A DNA stretch of 64,000 nt from Monocercomonoides exilis (lineage: Eukaryota; Preaxostyla; Oxymonadida; Polymastigidae), in contig LSRY02000004.1 in NCBI GenBank assembly GCA_001643675.2, positions 2,031,501 to 2,095,500 of the forward strand, written 5' to 3'. Both the position numbers and the translations under genes were made by a program. Every line of letters begins with the position of its first letter. The first letter of the stretch is position 1. This document shows positions 22,374 through 33,984 of this stretch, one piece after another. The notes beneath the pieces were generated by a model that did no database searches, was not told the origin of the DNA, and worked only from the letters and a program-made list of their open reading frames with translations.

Positions 22374-24428
22374 ATGTGTGCTGCTACAACAGCTGTCGGA
22401 ATTGATCTTGGAACAACATATTCGTGCGTTGGTGTATGGAGAAACGAAACTGTTGAGATCATCCCAAATGATCAAGGTAATAGAACAACTCCATCATGGG
22501 TTGCTTTTACTCCAACGGAGCGTTTGATTGGTGATGCTGCAAAGAATCAAGGAAACATGAACCCGGAAAACTCTCTCTTTGACAGCAAAAGAATGATCGG
22601 ACGTCGTTTTACTGATAGTGAAATTCAGAACGATATCAAACATTGGCCATTCAAAGTTACAGAGAAAGACGGAAAGCCAATGTATCAGGTCAAGTACAAA
22701 GGTGAAACAAAAGAATTTTCACCAGAAGAAATTAGCTCCATGGTGTTGTCAAAGATGAAGGAAATTTCTGAAGCTTATCTTGGACACAAAGTCACAGAAG
22801 CTGTTGTGACTTGCCCAGCTTATTTCAACGATAGCCAACGTCAGGCCACCAAGGATGCTGGAACAATTGCTGGAATGAATGTACTCAGAATCATCAACGA
22901 ACCAACAGCATCTGCAATTGCATATGGTCTTGACAAGAAGAAAGACACTGAATTGAATGTTCTCATTTTCGATTACGGAGGTGGGACCCTTGATGTCTCA
23001 ATTTTGTGCTTGGATTCTGGTGTCTTTGAAGTGAAAGCCACAGCTGGAGATATTCATTGCGGTGGTGAAGATCTTGATAACATCTTGACCCACTACATGG
23101 CTGATGAATTCAAGAGAAAGTATAAAAAGGATCTGATGGGAAATTCCCGTTCAGTTGGTCGTTTGAGAACTGCTTGCGAACGTGCAAAGAGAGCACTTTC
23201 AACTTCAACACAAGCAACAATTGAAATCGATTCTCTCTTTGAAGGACTTGATTTCAACGCCGTGATTACTCGTGCAAAATTCGAACAATTGTGCGAATCA
23301 CAATTCAGAAAGTGCTTGGAACCATTGGATCGTGCTATGCTTGATTCAAAATTGGACAAATCCAAAATCAATGAAATCGTTTTGGTTGGAGGTTCAACAC
23401 GTGTTCCCCGCATCCAACAATTGATTCGTGACAGATTTGGAGGAAAAGAATTGTGCAAATCCATCAACCCTGATGAAGCCGTTGCTTATGGTGCTGCTGT
23501 TCAAGCTGCAATTTTGAAAGGAACCATTGGATCAAAAGGAGACGATCTTTTGTTGATTGATGTTGCACCATTGTCACTTGGACTTGAAACCGCAGGTGGT
23601 GTAATGACTGTTTTGATCAAGAGAAACTCACCAATTCCGTGCGGGAAATCAGAGGATTTCACAACATACAGCGATAATCAAACAGCTGTTGAAATTAAAG
23701 TTTATGAAGGAGAAAGACAACTGACAAGACAAAACAATCTTTTGGGTACATTCAGACTTGAAGGAATTGCACCTGCACCAAGAGGTGTACCAAAGATTGA
23801 AGTCAAATTTGATGTTGATGCAAATGGTATTCTTCAAGTGTCTGCTGAAGATAAGAGATCAGGAAAGAAGGAAAAGATTACCATCACTAACGATAAAGGA
23901 AGACTGAGTCAATCAGAAGTTGACAGAATGGTTGCTGATGCAGAGAAATTCAAAGCTGAAGATGAGAAAGTTAAAGAGACAATTGAAGCAAGAAACGGAC
24001 TTGAAGGACTTGCATTCTCACTTAGAAATACTCTCAAAGAAGGAAAATTACAGATAGATGAAAACGATAAGAAAACACTCGAAACCAAAGTTAACGAAAC
24101 CATTGAATGGTTGGAATCAATTCGTGGAAGCACTGATTTGCCAAAAGAAGAATATGAGAAGAAGCAGAAAGAATTGGAAGATGTGTCTCAACCAATTATG
24201 ATGAAAGCATATCAAGCTGGAGGTGCTGGTGGAGCTGGTGCAGCAGGAGGAATGCCGGGCATGCCAATGGGAGGTATGCCAGGAATGGGAGGAATGCCCG
24301 GAATGCCAATGGGAGGAATGGGTGGAATGCCAGGAATGGGAGGAATGCCAACAGGTGGTGCTCCAAGCAGCGGAAGCAGCTCTAACTCTGCTCCTTCTTC
24401 TGGTCCAAAGATCGAAGAAGTTGATTAA
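22374..24428 (+). CDS. HSP70: Cytosolic HSP70
   Basis: ATP-driven chaperone of cytosol and nucleus. The 684-residue ORF has no intron, as in many heat-inducible HSP70 genes. The ATPase signature [14 protein letters not shown] is at residues 9-22, then [14 protein letters not shown] and [16 protein letters not shown]. The substrate domain includes [20 protein letters not shown]. The lid ends in a Gly/Met-rich GGMPGMP repeat and the terminal EEVD that binds TPR co-chaperones, which marks it as cytosolic. In DYGGGT the usual phenylalanine of DFGGGT, or leucine of DLGGGT, is tyrosine, a mild oddity. Confidence 0.98.
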   Translation: MCAATTAVGIDLGTTYSCVGVWRNETVEIIPNDQGNRTTPSWVAFTPTERLIGDAAKNQGNMNPENSLFDSKRMIGRRFTDSEIQNDIKHWPFKVTEKDGKPMYQVKYKGETKEFSPEEISSMVLSKMKEISEAYLGHKVTEAVVTCPAYFNDSQRQATKDAGTIAGMNVLRIINEPTASAIAYGLDKKKDTELNVLIFDYGGGTLDVSILCLDSGVFEVKATAGDIHCGGEDLDNILTHYMADEFKRKYKKDLMGNSRSVGRLRTACERAKRALSTSTQATIEIDSLFEGLDFNAVITRAKFEQLCESQFRKCLEPLDRAMLDSKLDKSKINEIVLVGGSTRVPRIQQLIRDRFGGKELCKSINPDEAVAYGAAVQAAILKGTIGSKGDDLLLIDVAPLSLGLETAGGVMTVLIKRNSPIPCGKSEDFTTYSDNQTAVEIKVYEGERQLTRQNNLLGTFRLEGIAPAPRGVPKIEVKFDVDANGILQVSAEDKRSGKKEKITITNDKGRLSQSEVDRMVADAEKFKAEDEKVKETIEARNGLEGLAFSLRNTLKEGKLQIDENDKKTLETKVNETIEWLESIRGSTDLPKEEYEKKQKELEDVSQPIMMKAYQAGGAGGAGAAGGMPGMPMGGMPGMGGMPGMPMGGMGGMPGMGGMPTGGAPSSGSSSNSAPSSGPKIEEVD

Positions 24429-27292
24429 ATGTGAAATGTCACTTCTCCATTACACACAAGAACAAAATTTGTGAAGGGTGTTCATTTATTTGAAGTTTAT
24501 TTACCATTTCATTATGTTTTATTTTATTTTTGTTTTTCATGCTCATAACCATTCATTTCGAGAACATGAAAGAACATTTTGAAATTATGTTTTTTATTTT
24601 GAAATTAAAATTTCCACAAAATTTTAAAATTGATATTAATCAAAAGCATCATTATTGAAAATTTTCAATTTCTATTTGGTTATTAATTGAATTTCCAATG
24701 AAGTGGAAAATATTTATATTTCAATTATTTTGTGTATTTGAAAAAAACCCTAACCTAGGTTGTGAAAAAAGAAAATAACAAAATTTGTTTATATTTTAGA
24801 AACCTTTATGTTAATCACTTTGAAAAGGATTGAAGAAACGAAAAAATATGTTTGTGAAAGAAAATAACCATATGAAGAAAGAAGAGTATATTTGATGTTT
24901 ATTATCATTCACTTGGGTTACAAATAAGATGAGTTGCGAAACTATGAGTGAAGAAAATTGGTGTTATTCATGAGTTTTAAATGCTATGATGATGTTATTC
25001 TTGAAACTTTATGAACATGAACGAGAAAATGAGTATTTTGGAGAAATAACCCATCGAAGATTAGAATATAGTTTTAAGGTTGACAGCTCATTTGAATAAT
25101 TAGAAATTGTTCATGATTCATATGGAATTGAACTCTTTGGAGAAAGAAATTGAGGTTCGTGATACAAAAGAGAAAGCAAAAGAAAATATGTACAATGCAT
25201 TTCCACTTTTGTGGAAGCAAAAAAATTTGGATTGAAAATGCAAATGGAGATTTCGAACGGATGGAACAAAAAATTTCAGATGCTGCTTTTGATGGAAATG
25301 CACAAAGGCTTTTCAAAGCAATCAATTATTATTTCGGATTCTTTATTTCCTTTTCTATCAATTCATTCGTAATTCTTCAAAGATATCTGAGGTTAAAACT
25401 TATGAAAAGAAAGAATACAAATAAATTCAATAAGCTATCTGAACTGAACGCGAGAAAAGAAAAAAAGTCGCAAAAATGGATGGTAATATTAAAACGATTC
25501 AAGCAAACACTATTGATGATGTGCTTTCAAAAAGGTCAAAGTATCAGCGTGTTGAGTATTGCTTCGCTTTTGTCAATCATCGAAAACACATCCTCTTGCA
25601 CATTTAGCAAAAACACGCTGCAAGCATTCAGTCTTGGTGAATACATTAATTCCATATAAGAAATAAAAGAAATTCTCGATTCAAATATTATTATAGAATC
25701 CTCTCCTGGAAAATAAAAATTGATGCGAATGGATGGACAAGGGTGGAAGATGAGTGAATGCAAAATTCTCTATGAATGTACTTATGATTCAAATGGCCGT
25801 TCTCGTTTTGAAAAAACATACAAGAAGTATTTCTTGAGGAAAGACGATTTTTCATGAGGAAGGACTTGAAAAAGAATGATGCGACTTTTGTGAGATGTAT
25901 TTTATGAGTTAGAGAAAGAAAATGAATCGATAACACAAACAAACATGATTGCACCGTTGCAAGATGGAAAGTCAAATGAAATAAAGATATTTACATGAAG
26001 ATTTGCATGCCAAAACGGATATTGAAGCAGAAAATACGTTGCTTGAAGTTTGCTTCAAGAAATCTACTATCCACAAAGAAAGAATGTGAATCATTTTTCA
26101 AATGTGATTAGAGGTATTGTTTCAGAACTTGCTCACATTTCCATAAGTATTTGGTTCCAACATTGTTGTTCATCGAACTTCTCCTTTCTCTTCCAATACT
26201 TTCTTCCTTTTTGCTACTGTGCAAGCCTCACAATGATTGTAATTATTGTGAAATTACAAGTTACCAGTGAAACAACTGAAATGCACTTTAAATGAACAAG
26301 AGGCACTTCAGAGATGGCTTTGGTTAAAATGAAATGAAAAATATTTTATTTTTCGTGCTTTCAAATTTTGGAGTCAGAATGATGATTAAACACTTCAATT
26401 AATTGAAATTCTTCTTTAAAAAAGAATCTTCTTCCATTTTCCTTTCAATTAGCAACCATCTTCGATTCCTCTGCTTCATGAAAATTTGTGAGTGATGTAT
26501 TCTTCATGAAACATTTCAAAGTGTCCATCTCCAATTGATCTGTTCAACAGAACAGTAGCCACTGCTGTCAGAGAAGAATTTCCTCTTTCATTTGCGAAAC
26601 AACATTCTTAATAACAATTGAACAAGCTTTATTAAAAGACACAGATCTCAAGATTGTGTGAATTTTTTTGATGGGACTTTATTTTTATTGGCACTTTTTT
26701 GTTTTTGCATGCCATTTGCTTTCAGTCATTACGTGCTTTTCAGCTATCCGCAAGCATAAACAAAGGATCCAAAAAAAAAAAAAATCTCATCGAAAAATTC
26801 ACTCAATAAATAAAAAAATTTCTAAATATCATTGAATAAGCAAAAATAAAAATATTCAAGTATTTTTAAATTGAAAAATTGAAATAGAAAAAACAATGAT
26901 TTGAATTGAAAATAATGTATGACTTTCTCAATTCAGTTCTATAATTAATAATTTGGAAATGGATTGATGCAATATTTATCTATTAACAATTGAAAAAATA
27001 ATCAGAGTTCAATTTTCTAAAGTATTTGGAACATTTAACTTGTTTTTCAAAAGTTAGAGTTTGCAAATCACCACATAATTTGAACTTTTAATTCTCTTCT
27101 TTTTACGAAAAATGAATGTTTAATGCTCAAAACAAAAATTTGAAGACAAATTTGCACAAATCAGAAAAAAGAAAAGAAAATATTTTCTTCATTTATTGAA
27201 AGATATGTTTTGTTCAAAAAAATGAGCATTCATTCAGCTCGAAAAATACAATCCAAATTTAAAATTCTTTGGAGGTTTTTTTGATATATTAA
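24429..27292. other. Gene-poor tract with possible gene relics
   Basis: After the HSP70 3'UTR no intact gene was found. Between about 25080 and 26000 the plus strand shows coding-like scraps in shifting frames, such as KEIEVRDTKEKAKEN, ANGDFERMEQKISDAAF and CTYDSNGRSRFEKTYKKYFL, broken by stops. This looks like one or more decayed genes, family unknown. 26300-27290 is plain AT-rich DNA. Confidence 0.35.
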
Positions 27293-28716
27293 TTACTCTC
27301 TTCTTTCAGCATATACAAAATAGTTTGCAATATTCAATGGCAAATTTGAATAAAATTTTCTGTTCAAAAAACCAATAGATTCATATAAGCTCGTGATTAT
27401 ATCTTCGTATCCTTCTTCTTCCATATTATCACATACCTTTTTTGTTATTTCCACTTCAGTTTCCTTGAGTCTTTTACATCTCAAACTTTGTGAAACACTC
27501 AAATAGAATTTCACACAATTACATACCAGCTCATCTGAAAATGATAATCGTTGAAGTTCATCCATAAACATTTCAATGGCTCTGCCTTTCAATACATCGT
27601 CAACACTCACAGCATAACCACTCAAAATATCTCTCAAAATAATGATGCAAGAATAAAATAGGAATATTTCATTTTCTCTTGCCGATCTGCAAATATCTAC
27701 AATGCAACAAACTAGTCCAGAAATTTCTTCATCTCACAAAATGCAAAAGTCGAAATAATATTTCAATAAATCGATCCATCTCCCTATAGTCGCAACTTGG
27801 TTCGCTTTTCTTCTTTCTTTTCCTTTCTTCTTCCAATCCACGCTTTTCGACAATTCTTCCAATTCTCTTTTTGCCTCTCTCACAAAATGCAGTTCATTTA
27901 CAATCACTTCTTCCAAACTTCCATCTTTGCGAAGCATTCCTATCAAAAACTTCCAAGCAGATTGATAGGCAAGTTGTGTCAGATTGATATGTTTCTGATG
28001 ATAAAGAATAATCTCTTTGATCTCATAAAAATACAGTTCTTTTCGTATTATCTATTCAATAAATATTCGTATCTTAAAATTAGCAAAGTTTGTGAACCAA
28101 CCAAAATTTCATACCTCAGAAGGACATATGCGACTCAAAGCCATCAACTCCAGCTCAACTTCTTTTTGTGATTCTTTGTTTCTCACTTTTTTCACTGCAG
28201 CTCTCAAGATACAAGACAAACAAGAATCCAGCACATCAACTAAAACGTGTTTGTCATATAGTGAAAGATGGCATGTACAAATATCAATCAGCAGTGTTTC
28301 ATTTTCATTTTCTTTTTTCTTCTTTTCATTATTTATCATCATATTAAACTTTGTGCAAAGCAAAGAATCTGAAAAGTTCTCAGTATTAACACACTTTAAT
28401 ATTTTCCAATATCCAACCTGTTTCAGCAAATAAAGCAGATTTTCAATGGATATTTTCTTTTCTTCTGTCATTTTTGCCAATCTGAAGAACAACCCCTTCG
28501 TGAAAACAGTTTTGAATTCATCAAAATTCATGTCTTCCAATAAGGTATCAAATTTATTTATTTTAACTTTCTGTTCATCGTCTGCACATCCTTCAAGTTC
28601 AGAAAACAATTCTTCAAAAAAAAAAACAATTAAAAAAAGAAATTCAATCAACAAGAATTCAAATATAACAACGGATGCAAACCATTGAACTTTTTTGTGT
28701 TGTCGGTATCCTGCAT
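27293..28716 (-). pseudogene. Degenerate member of an oxymonad multigene family
   Basis: Structure is nearly intact: a short first exon starting at 28716 encodes MQDTDNTKKFNE and splices in phase to LFSELEGCADDEQ; a second intron follows CPSE (GTATGA..TAG) and rejoins at IIRKELYFYEIKEII. Conserved-looking blocks include YHQKHINLTQLAYQSAWKF, VIVNELHFVREAKRELEEL and EEGYEDIITSLYESI. A TGA at 27734-27736 replaces what I recall as a Trp codon in CxLWxEEY, and the tail ends AERRE instead of the usual DYFVN-like end. From memory this is a large Monocercomonoides family of unknown function. It could still be functional if the TGA is read through or spliced out; no such intron is apparent. Confidence 0.65.
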
Positions 28717-29600
28717 TTTTCAAAATCATTGCATTCAGAAAACAAAGCCATTTTTATCGTTCACATTGAATTTGAATATCATTGGATAGAAGAAATAATT
28801 GTAAATAAAATCTCAAAACAGTCCCGAAAATATAAGTGTTCACACCATAGAACTGAATAATGACGTTTTTAGCAAGATATTTCACAGAAAAAACAATGAT
28901 TTAACTGTTCAAGTTTATTGTTATGGATGATCTGATCGAGTTGTTATATTTGAACGAGACTATTCCGTGAAAAAATGAGAGATCAATGAGCGAATATTTT
29001 CTGCAGGATAGACGATATTATTTTGAATGGTTGCATAAAAATGACAACGAGGAGTTGGAGATGGAATTGGGTGATATGATTTTTATGAAAAGCATCTTTG
29101 AAGGATATGGGGCAAAATTTTTTTATTTATGAAAAAAACCATGTTATGTTCCAAACTTATTCTGCACACATATCACAATGTGCATAACATTATTATGCAA
29201 AAAAATATTTGTAACGAAATCCATAATAATAATTTATTTTCATTTTTGAAAACAAATGTGTTTTTTAAAGAAATATCAGGAGAATATTCATGAAAGGTGT
29301 AATTTGAATATTGTTTGCATTATAATATTATTTGAACAGGTATAGAAGTTTCACTGAATTGTCATTGCTTCTTTTATTGATTTCATATTAACAGGAACTA
29401 TCTGCGTTCAATTATTGTAACAGAATGTGGATATTTTGTTCATTCGAGTTGATAATTGGATGAAGACACGATAATATGAGGATTTATTGAATTCTCAAAA
29501 TTTTCAAGAAATATTTATAAGAAAAAGAATAATCACTATCTGTATGGAAATAACTTCCTTTCTTTCTTTATCATTATCTTCTTTTTTTCCCTCTTCCGCT
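28717..29600. other. AT-rich DNA without recognisable gene
   Basis: Only short open stretches with frequent stops on both strands. Confidence 0.5.
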
Positions 29601-30470
29601 TTCTCCTATTCTTTTCACTCCTTTCAAACACATCCATCCCTCTCTTCTATCTTCCATGTTATTTGTTCACTTTTATTTATTTTCGTCGAGTAGTCTGCAT
29701 TTTCCATCGTCTTTTTCATCCTCGCCTCAACCTCAAGCATCGCTGCGCAGTCGGCGAGGTTCTGCACAAAATGTTTATGCTTTTTGATTATCGTGTTTAA
29801 AGGCATTGGCGTTTCCCAGTATTGCTTGGGTGCTGTTGTGTCAGCAAAACACGACAAGCTCAACAGGAAAATTGCAAGTGCAACTGATGCACTGTACGGA
29901 TGAGGAAAAGATGAAGTGCGCAAAAGTGTGGAAGGAGGTTGGGCTGTTGAAGGATGAAATAAAAGACATCAAGGTGGTGAAAATTATGAAATTTAGGTTT
30001 TAACAAAAAAGTTTGTTATTTTTTTAATGTTTTTTTTTTTCCAATTATTTTTAAAAAAGAAATAGCTTCACGACTTCATTCAATACTCATTAATATTTTC
30101 ATTTATGTGCATCATCAACATCTTCTTATACTTATTCTTTCTCTCCATCATCTTTAACATTTTCTTCATCAAAGTCAACACATCACCCAATTCATTCCTC
30201 CACCCTCTCCAATTGCAACACTTAAGCCACCAGCAACGTCTGCTGCTTCGCCTTTGCCTCTTCTTTTCGAGCACGCTTTTGCTCCCCAGTTGCTTCTCTC
30301 CTCTCTCCCTGCCTTCCCTCGCTCTCAAAGATATCTGCCTTTGCAGAATGCACTTGCTCTTCTCCCACCAGTTCAGCACTTCCATTAGATGTGTTTGTGG
30401 AGTATGTCTCGCTCCATTTAATTGATTAGAAGAACGTCAACATAATGTTGCTTCTGATTTCACTTGGAAG
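29601..30470. other. Unresolved coding-like segment
   Basis: GC rises and both strands carry plausible short exons: minus 29690-29830 reads LNTIIKKHKHFVQNLADC and MLEVEARMKKTMENAD, while plus 29860-30000 reads LMHCTDEEKMKCAKVWKEVG. Further on, plus about 30430-30560 gives DFTWKFHRVEWAWLFAVG. I could not join these into one gene on either strand; it may be a decayed gene or two small overlapping ones. Confidence 0.3.
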
Positions 30471-31147
30471 TTTCATCGTGTTGAATGGGCTTGGCTGTTT
30501 GCAGTGGGGAAGAAGGCGTTTTGGAAGAAGAAGAATGAGAAGAGAAAAGTTAGTATTGGTGGCCGACTCTGAGTGATCAAGCTGATCAGAAGAAGGAGAT
30601 CGTTGAAGAGTGAAAGGTTCCTCTCAAAAAAGATTGAATCACACAGAGCGCAGCGGAGAGCGAGAGAAAGAGAGAGAAAGAGGATTGCGCTTGTGATAAA
30701 CAGAGGCGACACACTCGCAAAAGAAGCACAGATGATGTAATGACAGAGAACCCGCTTCTTTCCTGCATTCTGATGAAGATGGAGAAGAAGAACGGAAATC
30801 AAGATGATGAACCCGAAGAAAAAGTCTGGGGCTGTTGGAGAGAAAAACAAAGGGACAATTTCATTTGAGACGGAAAAGAAAAACAAACTATTTTATACAG
30901 AAAACTTCTCAGTGTAATCCATTTCATCTGCTTCTCTTCAGTTTGATTATCCTTCTTCTTCAATTCTCAGGCAGTCTGATTTTTCTTCGGTACTTATATC
31001 GAATTATCCTTCTCCTTCTCCTTCATCTTCACCTTCGTCTTCGTCTTCGTCTTCGTCTTTCCATTCTCCTTTATCATTTTCTACAACTTCTTCTTCTCCT
31101 CTATCACTATTTTATCATTTTTCGTCTTTTTCTCATTTTCTTGTATT

Positions 31148-31549
31148 TTGTCTGTTTCAACTCCTTCAACTCCTTCTTCATCTTCATTTTTTTCTTCATC
31201 TTCATCTTCACTTCCTCCTGATCCACTTCATTCTTCTTATTCTTCTTCCTACTCCTCTCCTTCTTCTCCACTTTGCACAACCGCTCCACCATCTGTACGT
31301 TATCCTCATTCTTCAACATTTGTTCACTCTTCACTTCGACCTTCAATGTTTATTTTTTCTCCTTCTCTTATTTCTGATTCATCACACTCATCATCATCGT
31401 CTTCTCTTCATCCTCCTTCTTCTTCTTCTTCCATTCCAATAACTTCCTTTGCAGTTTTCCTTCTTCTTCTTCTTCTTTCCTCACATCTTGCCCTTTGTTT
31501 CGATTTCGTGAGCCATTTCAGCGAAAACGATAGGACAAATGAAAGATAA
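31148..31549 (+). CDS. Serine-rich hypothetical ORF
   Basis: Open frame of about 133 codons rich in Ser, Pro and Tyr, with a hydrophobic run of leucines near the end (AVFLLLLLLSSHLALC) and terminus ENDRTNER. It may be an exon of a longer plus-strand gene beginning near 30.4 kb. Ser-rich TTC/TCT repeats produce spurious ORFs easily, so it is weakly supported. Confidence 0.3.
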   Translation: MSVSTPSTPSSSSFFSSSSSSLPPDPLHSSYSSSYSSPSSPLCTTAPPSVRYPHSSTFVHSSLRPSMFIFSPSLISDSSHSSSSSSLHPPSSSSSIPITSFAVFLLLLLLSSHLALCFDFVSHFSENDRTNER

Positions 31550-31593
31550 TAAGTGTCTGAGAAGCTTGTTATGTGTGCTTCGTTATGAATGTT

Positions 31594-33064
31594 TCAACAA
31601 AGACAATGCTTATTCCAATTTAAGACTCGTTCTGCAGCGGAGACGATGGAGACTGAAGCACAGACCTCTGGAAATGTTGCATCTGATGCTGGAAAGACAG
31701 ATCTGAATGGGGTGTTCCACATAGCTCCTTCATTACAAAAGGCACACCGAAATCTTGTGATGCTTGGAGCGACTGTGGATGTTGCTGCACTTCCCTGTTG
31801 CTGAAGAGTGCAGAGTTAACATGCGCATAATGTGTGGAGACAAATTCATCAGTTCGTACAACGAGAATTTATGAGCAAGTGTTTCATCAACATCTGCTTT
31901 TTGAACTGCTCGATGATAACATCAGCTTTGAAAGCCTGAGTGCTTTGCTGTGAAGAAGCAGGCAGCGAAGATGCAGTTAAAGTTTGTTAAAGAGAAATAG
32001 AAAGAAATAGAGAGAGGAAGAAAAAGGGGGAGGAAGGGAGAGAGAGGAGGAGAGGAGGAGAAAACAGGATGGAAGGCAAATTGAGTTAGCATTTTGTATT
32101 TTTTGTAACAAAAACATATTCCCATAATTATATTTGGTTGGCTCACCGTTATTAAGATCGTGTTCATCAGATACTGTAAGGCAACGCTTGTGCTCGCTTG
32201 TTCGGGATCATCCACAGATTTGTCTGTGGAAAGCGTTCAGGCGGAAAAAGTTGGAAAAGTAAAAGAATAAGTATTAGACGAAGAAGAAGCATAAGAAGGA
32301 GAAGGAGAAGAAGAAGCATCAACATTAGCTAATGTTGAGTTATTTGCAGTATTTGGACGAGCCATCATTGGAGAAAGAGTTCTGATTGGAGGAGGAGTAG
32401 CTGAATTGCAAAGAAGTTGCATTTCCTCTCCTTCTCTTTCTTCTCCTTCTTCTTTTTCATTCCCTTTCTCTTCTTTTTCTTTTTCTTCTTCTTTTCCCCT
32501 ATTTTCTTCTTTCACATCTTCTTTCTTCTTCATCATTTCCTTCATCATCATCATCTTCTTCTTCTTCTCTTCTTTTTTTTCTTTGAATTCATCGGCAGAA
32601 CACAAACCATCTACCAATGGCTTCAACACAATTATTTTATTCGCATTAGAAAAAGAAGAGAAACGAGGAGAATGAAGAGAATGGAATGGTTGATATGATT
32701 TGCGGGATGAAAGAGAAGAAGAAGAAGAAGAAGAAGAAGAAGAAGAAGAAGAAGAAGAAGAAAGAGTATGAATCGAATCTCCGACTGTTAATTCCACATG
32801 ATTTCCATCTTTTTTATCTAACTTCTCTTTCTCTTCAATCAACATCACTTGAGCTGCATTCAGCCTTTTCACATCATCTCGTGTCACATCCACAAAATCA
32901 CATACATAATCTAATTCTTCTTCCTCTTCCTCTTCCTCCTCGTCCTCTTCTTCTCTTTCCTTCTCCTTCTGCAAAATCCTGATCTTCTGCTCCTCTTTTG
33001 TCTGCGACAATTGCTTCCAGCTTGTGGAACTCGTTGGAGTAATTGCTTCTATCATTCGCTCCAA
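31594..33064 (-). CDS. Hypothetical Glu/Lys/Ser-rich protein
   Basis: The main exon (33064-32237) encodes WKQLSQTKEEQKIRILQKEK, a run of glutamates, DYVCDFVDVTRDDVKRLNAA, a 17-serine tract, and a Lys/Glu/Met-rich charged stretch. Further minus-strand exons look coding: DDPEQASTSVALQYLMNTIL near 32150-32210, QAFKADVIIEQFKKQMLMK near 31870-31940, and RFRCAFCNEGAMWNTPFRS followed by VSIVSAAERVLNW, with a stop at 31594. The joins are only partly verified by phase. The first ATG at 33064 may not be the true start, because the frame stays open upstream to about 33150. No family recognised; CAFC with a later Cys might be a degenerate zinc site. Confidence 0.5.
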
Positions 33065-33420
33065 TATCTTCTCCTTCGATAAAAACTTATCCAGTAATGA
33101 TCTCTTGTTCTTCGTGTAAATTAAATATAGATATGTCTCCCTCCTTCATGAAGAATATAGAAATGTTAACTGAAAGATAATCGAATCCGATGAAATAAAC
33201 ATTGATTTCAATTGGTTTTCAGCAAATGCAAGAAAGAATTTAAAAGAATATCATTTGTATTTATTATTGCATTCGAATCAATTATTGACCCTTTATTGTC
33301 ATCAAATAGATATTTCTGTTCATTTTTAATATTATAAGATTTAATCATTTAGTCGTTTTTCCAATCCTGAATTTTTTGTATAGTTTTAATAATAAGTCTG
33401 TGATCAGATAATTAATTAAA

Positions 33421-33918
33421 ATGTTTAATAACAAATCAAAAGCGGCTAAAAGTCGAATTGCATCAACTATTGCAGATACGATATTTCATGCATCACCTGA
33501 GGATCCGGAGGGATGTTTTGAATATTTTGTTTTCCGCTCCAAATTTGGTGAATCCTTCCGGAAAGTGTTGGAGGTTAATTGCGCTGGTATGTTTAAATTT
33601 TGATAACATATGAATAATTAACGATGATTTTTATCTTCTTTGACAATTGCTATTTGCAACATATTCTTTGTTGGCAGAGAAAATCAACAAAATACTTCGG
33701 AACCTTGCTTCATATTCAAAGTCTTTGTCAAAAAGAGACGGTGTATCCCTTCTGTCGGCGCTATCTTCTGAGATATCTTTAAAAGAACTCAAAGATAACG
33801 GTTGGGAATTAACTCGCGGAGAATACTATTACTCACGCGAAAAAGCAAAAGACACCAAAACAAAACCTCCAACAAAAGCAACAGAGCAAAAAAAGCAGGG
33901 TTTGTTTATAAGCTTCAT

Positions 33919-33984
<66 letters not shown>

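Noticed and set aside
24740-24775. CCCTAACCTAGG-like telomere phrase
   Set aside because: Only one and a half units; no array.
31589-31804. Plus-strand ORF ending VDVAALPCC
   Set aside because: The minus frame over the same bases (FRCAFCNEGAMW) continues a series of minus-strand exons and was preferred, though the choice is not certain.
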